From: an uncultured Paracoccaceae bacterium
Lineage (GTDB): Bacteria > Pseudomonadota > Alphaproteobacteria > Rhodobacterales > Rhodobacteraceae
DNA: 14,524 nucleotides
Direction: 5' to 3'
NCBI GenBank assembly: GCA_913054485.1
Contig: CAJXHQ010000024.1
Location: forward strand, 1 to 14,524
Below the pieces are notes generated by a model, which worked only from the letters and a program-made list of their open reading frames with translations, had not been told where the DNA came from and did no database searches. How positions within the stretch are numbered: position 1 is the first letter of the stretch; each line of letters opens with the position of its first letter. This document shows positions 13,793 to 14,524 of the stretch, one piece after another. Made by a program: the position numbers and the translations under genes.

Positions 13793-14098
13793 TCAAGCGG
13801 CCATGCGCCAGAGCACCGCCTCGTGCCGCATGGCGACACTGTCCGGCTGAATCGCGGCCATCAGGGCCGCGGCGCAATCCGCTTTCATAAAAGCTTCGGC
13901 TGCGGATTTGGCAGCGGCTTCATCTGCCCAGATCACATAGTCGGTCCATTTGCCGTCCGCGCCCTGGCTGAGCTGGCGGTGAACGAAGCCGGGCAGGGCG
14001 CGCACGAAGCTTTCGGTGCCCTGGCTGAGGGCGGTGAATTCTTCGGTGCTGACATTGGGCGCGAGCGAGAAGGTGACGATTTCGGCGGTTTGGGTCAT
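13793..14098 (-). CDS. Small protein resembling dimeric alpha/beta-barrel (ABM-like) proteins
   Basis: A 101-residue protein starting MTQTAEIVTFSLAPNVSTEEFTALSQGTESFVRALPGFVHRQLSQG. The pattern of a beta-strand, helix, GF-V-R-Q-L strand, then DYVIWADEAAAKSAAEAF is that of the ferredoxin-like dimeric barrel fold, shared by antibiotic-biosynthesis monooxygenase-type and related proteins. No catalytic residue can be assigned, and a monooxygenase role is not claimed. It precedes a YafY/WYL regulator gene by 33 bases, a common pairing of a small stress- or metabolite-related protein and its regulator. The ATG at 14098 is chosen over in-frame codons up to 14131 because AGGA lies upstream and the longer form adds a poor N-terminus. 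The inverted repeat at 14148-14171 lies about 50 bases before the start. Confidence 0.7.
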   Translation of the reverse strand: MTQTAEIVTFSLAPNVSTEEFTALSQGTESFVRALPGFVHRQLSQGADGKWTDYVIWADEAAAKSAAEAFMKADCAAALMAAIQPDSVAMRHEAVLWRMAA

Positions 14099-14147
14099 GG
14101 GGTCTGTCCTTTTGTCCATGTTGCGATGCACTGGACCTAGCAGGCAG

Positions 14148-14171
14148 CAACTGACATAAACCTGTCAGTTG
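14148..14171. promoter_or_regulatory. Perfect inverted repeat, likely operator of the YafY operon
   Basis: CAACTGACA (14148-14156), six bases, then TGTCAGTTG (14163-14171), with perfect 9-bp arms. The arms are gene-proximal enough (about 50 bases before the ATG at 14098) to overlap a promoter, and the arm itself contains CTGACA, which resembles a -35. TGACA-N-TGTCA sites are known for YafY/WYL-type regulators. It lies 155 bases from tatA and could also affect that gene. Confidence 0.6.
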
Positions 14172-14325
14172 GATGCGCGGGCCGGCCAAAAACTGCGAAT
14201 CCCGGCCGCGGGCGTTGCGGTCAGCGCTGGCTTTGCTTTGCCTCAAAGCCGCGGAGGCGTAGAACCGGTACCCGAGACATATCCCGGCGGCCCGATGGCC
14301 TGCCGATGAAAGAAGGAGAGATCAC

Positions 14326-14524
14326 ATGCTCAACAATATCGGCCTTCCCGGCCTGCTGCTCATCGCTGTTGTCGTACTGGTGCTGTTCGGCCGCGGCAAG
14401 ATTTCCTCGCTTATGGGCGAAGTCGGCAAGGGCATCACCGCCTTTAAGAAAGGTGTGAGCGATGGCACCAAGGAGCTGGAAGAAGGCGCGGCTGAGGAAG
14501 CCCAGGACGTGACCCCAGAAGCCG
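14326..14524 (+). CDS. tatA: Sec-independent protein translocase TatA, 5' part
   Basis: The first 66 codons of TatA, cut by the window end. The protein begins [20 protein letters not shown], the single membrane helix (about 5-21). The conserved FGRGK hinge follows (21-25), then the amphipathic helix [19 protein letters not shown] (26-44) and an acidic tail ([18 protein letters not shown]). TatA lines the pore that exports folded proteins with twin-arginine signals. AAGGAGA lies about 7 bases upstream of the ATG. tatB and tatC usually follow but lie outside the window. Confidence 0.95.
   Translation, partial: MLNNIGLPGLLLIAVVVLVLFGRGKISSLMGEVGKGITAFKKGVSDGTKELEEGAAEEAQDVTPEA

Noticed and set aside
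13031..14140. A 369-codon open frame on the plus strand opposite the YafY operon
   Set aside because: The opposite strand encodes recognisable regulator and barrel-like proteins with ribosome sites; the plus-strand translation has no recognisable motif.
1..14524. Mobile element, prophage, toxin-antitoxin, CRISPR or defence genes
   Set aside because: No transposase, integrase, direct-repeat array, or defence-type protein was found among the frames. Gene order and composition look like ordinary chromosome.

Overview
The window is about 14.5 kb of GC-rich DNA, roughly 60-65% G+C by eye. It most resembles a chromosome of the family Rhodobacteraceae (Roseobacter group; Phaeobacter, Leisingera and Ruegeria are the closest matches I can suggest). 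The reasons are the short alphaproteobacterial prolyl-tRNA synthetase, a single LolC/E-type permease next to LolD, codon use, and short palindromic elements at gene 3' ends. The genus is inference; no search was run. There is no sign of phage, insertion sequence, CRISPR or rRNA, and no functional tRNA. Most of the window is ordinary chromosome, and the interest lies in small regulatory sites and a few uncharacterised gene sets.

Layout. 1-3475, minus strand: the start of an AI-2E/PerM-type membrane protein (cut by the window edge), an exported fasciclin (FAS1) protein with an ECF-sigma-like promoter, and a coupled pair of a 2-oxoglutarate/Fe(II) oxygenase and an FAD-dependent oxidoreductase. 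A TetR-type palindrome lies just upstream of that pair. 3533-3877 has no convincing gene. 3878-6097, plus strand: a sulfur module made of an exported two-domain rhodanese, a YeeE/YedE (TsuA-like) thiosulfate-type transporter, and an overlapping 54-residue small protein. 6329-9859, plus strand: proS, then a LolC/E-type permease and lolD for lipoprotein export.

9906-10826: a YdcZ-type membrane protein (minus) divergent from a small exported cytochrome c (plus). The shared region holds a near-consensus FNR box placed as for an activator of the cytochrome. 11017-13016, plus strand: an FbpC-like ABC ATPase with no transporter partners beside it, then a two-domain GNAT acetyltransferase. 13085-14098, minus strand: a small dimeric alpha/beta-barrel-like protein and a YafY/WYL regulator, with a perfect 9+9 bp inverted repeat upstream as a likely autoregulatory operator. 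14326-end: the start of tatA.

Two further patterns run through the window. Downstream of lolD and of the YafY gene, two convergent gene ends carry copies of the same intergenic element, starting at or just after the stop codon and ending in G/C hairpins. Downstream of the fasciclin gene and of proS there are clusters of three or four short, nearly perfect hairpins in a row. No single striking new system is evident. The best candidates for follow-up are the rhodanese/YeeE/small-protein set, the FAD/2OG oxidation pair, and the promoter sites.
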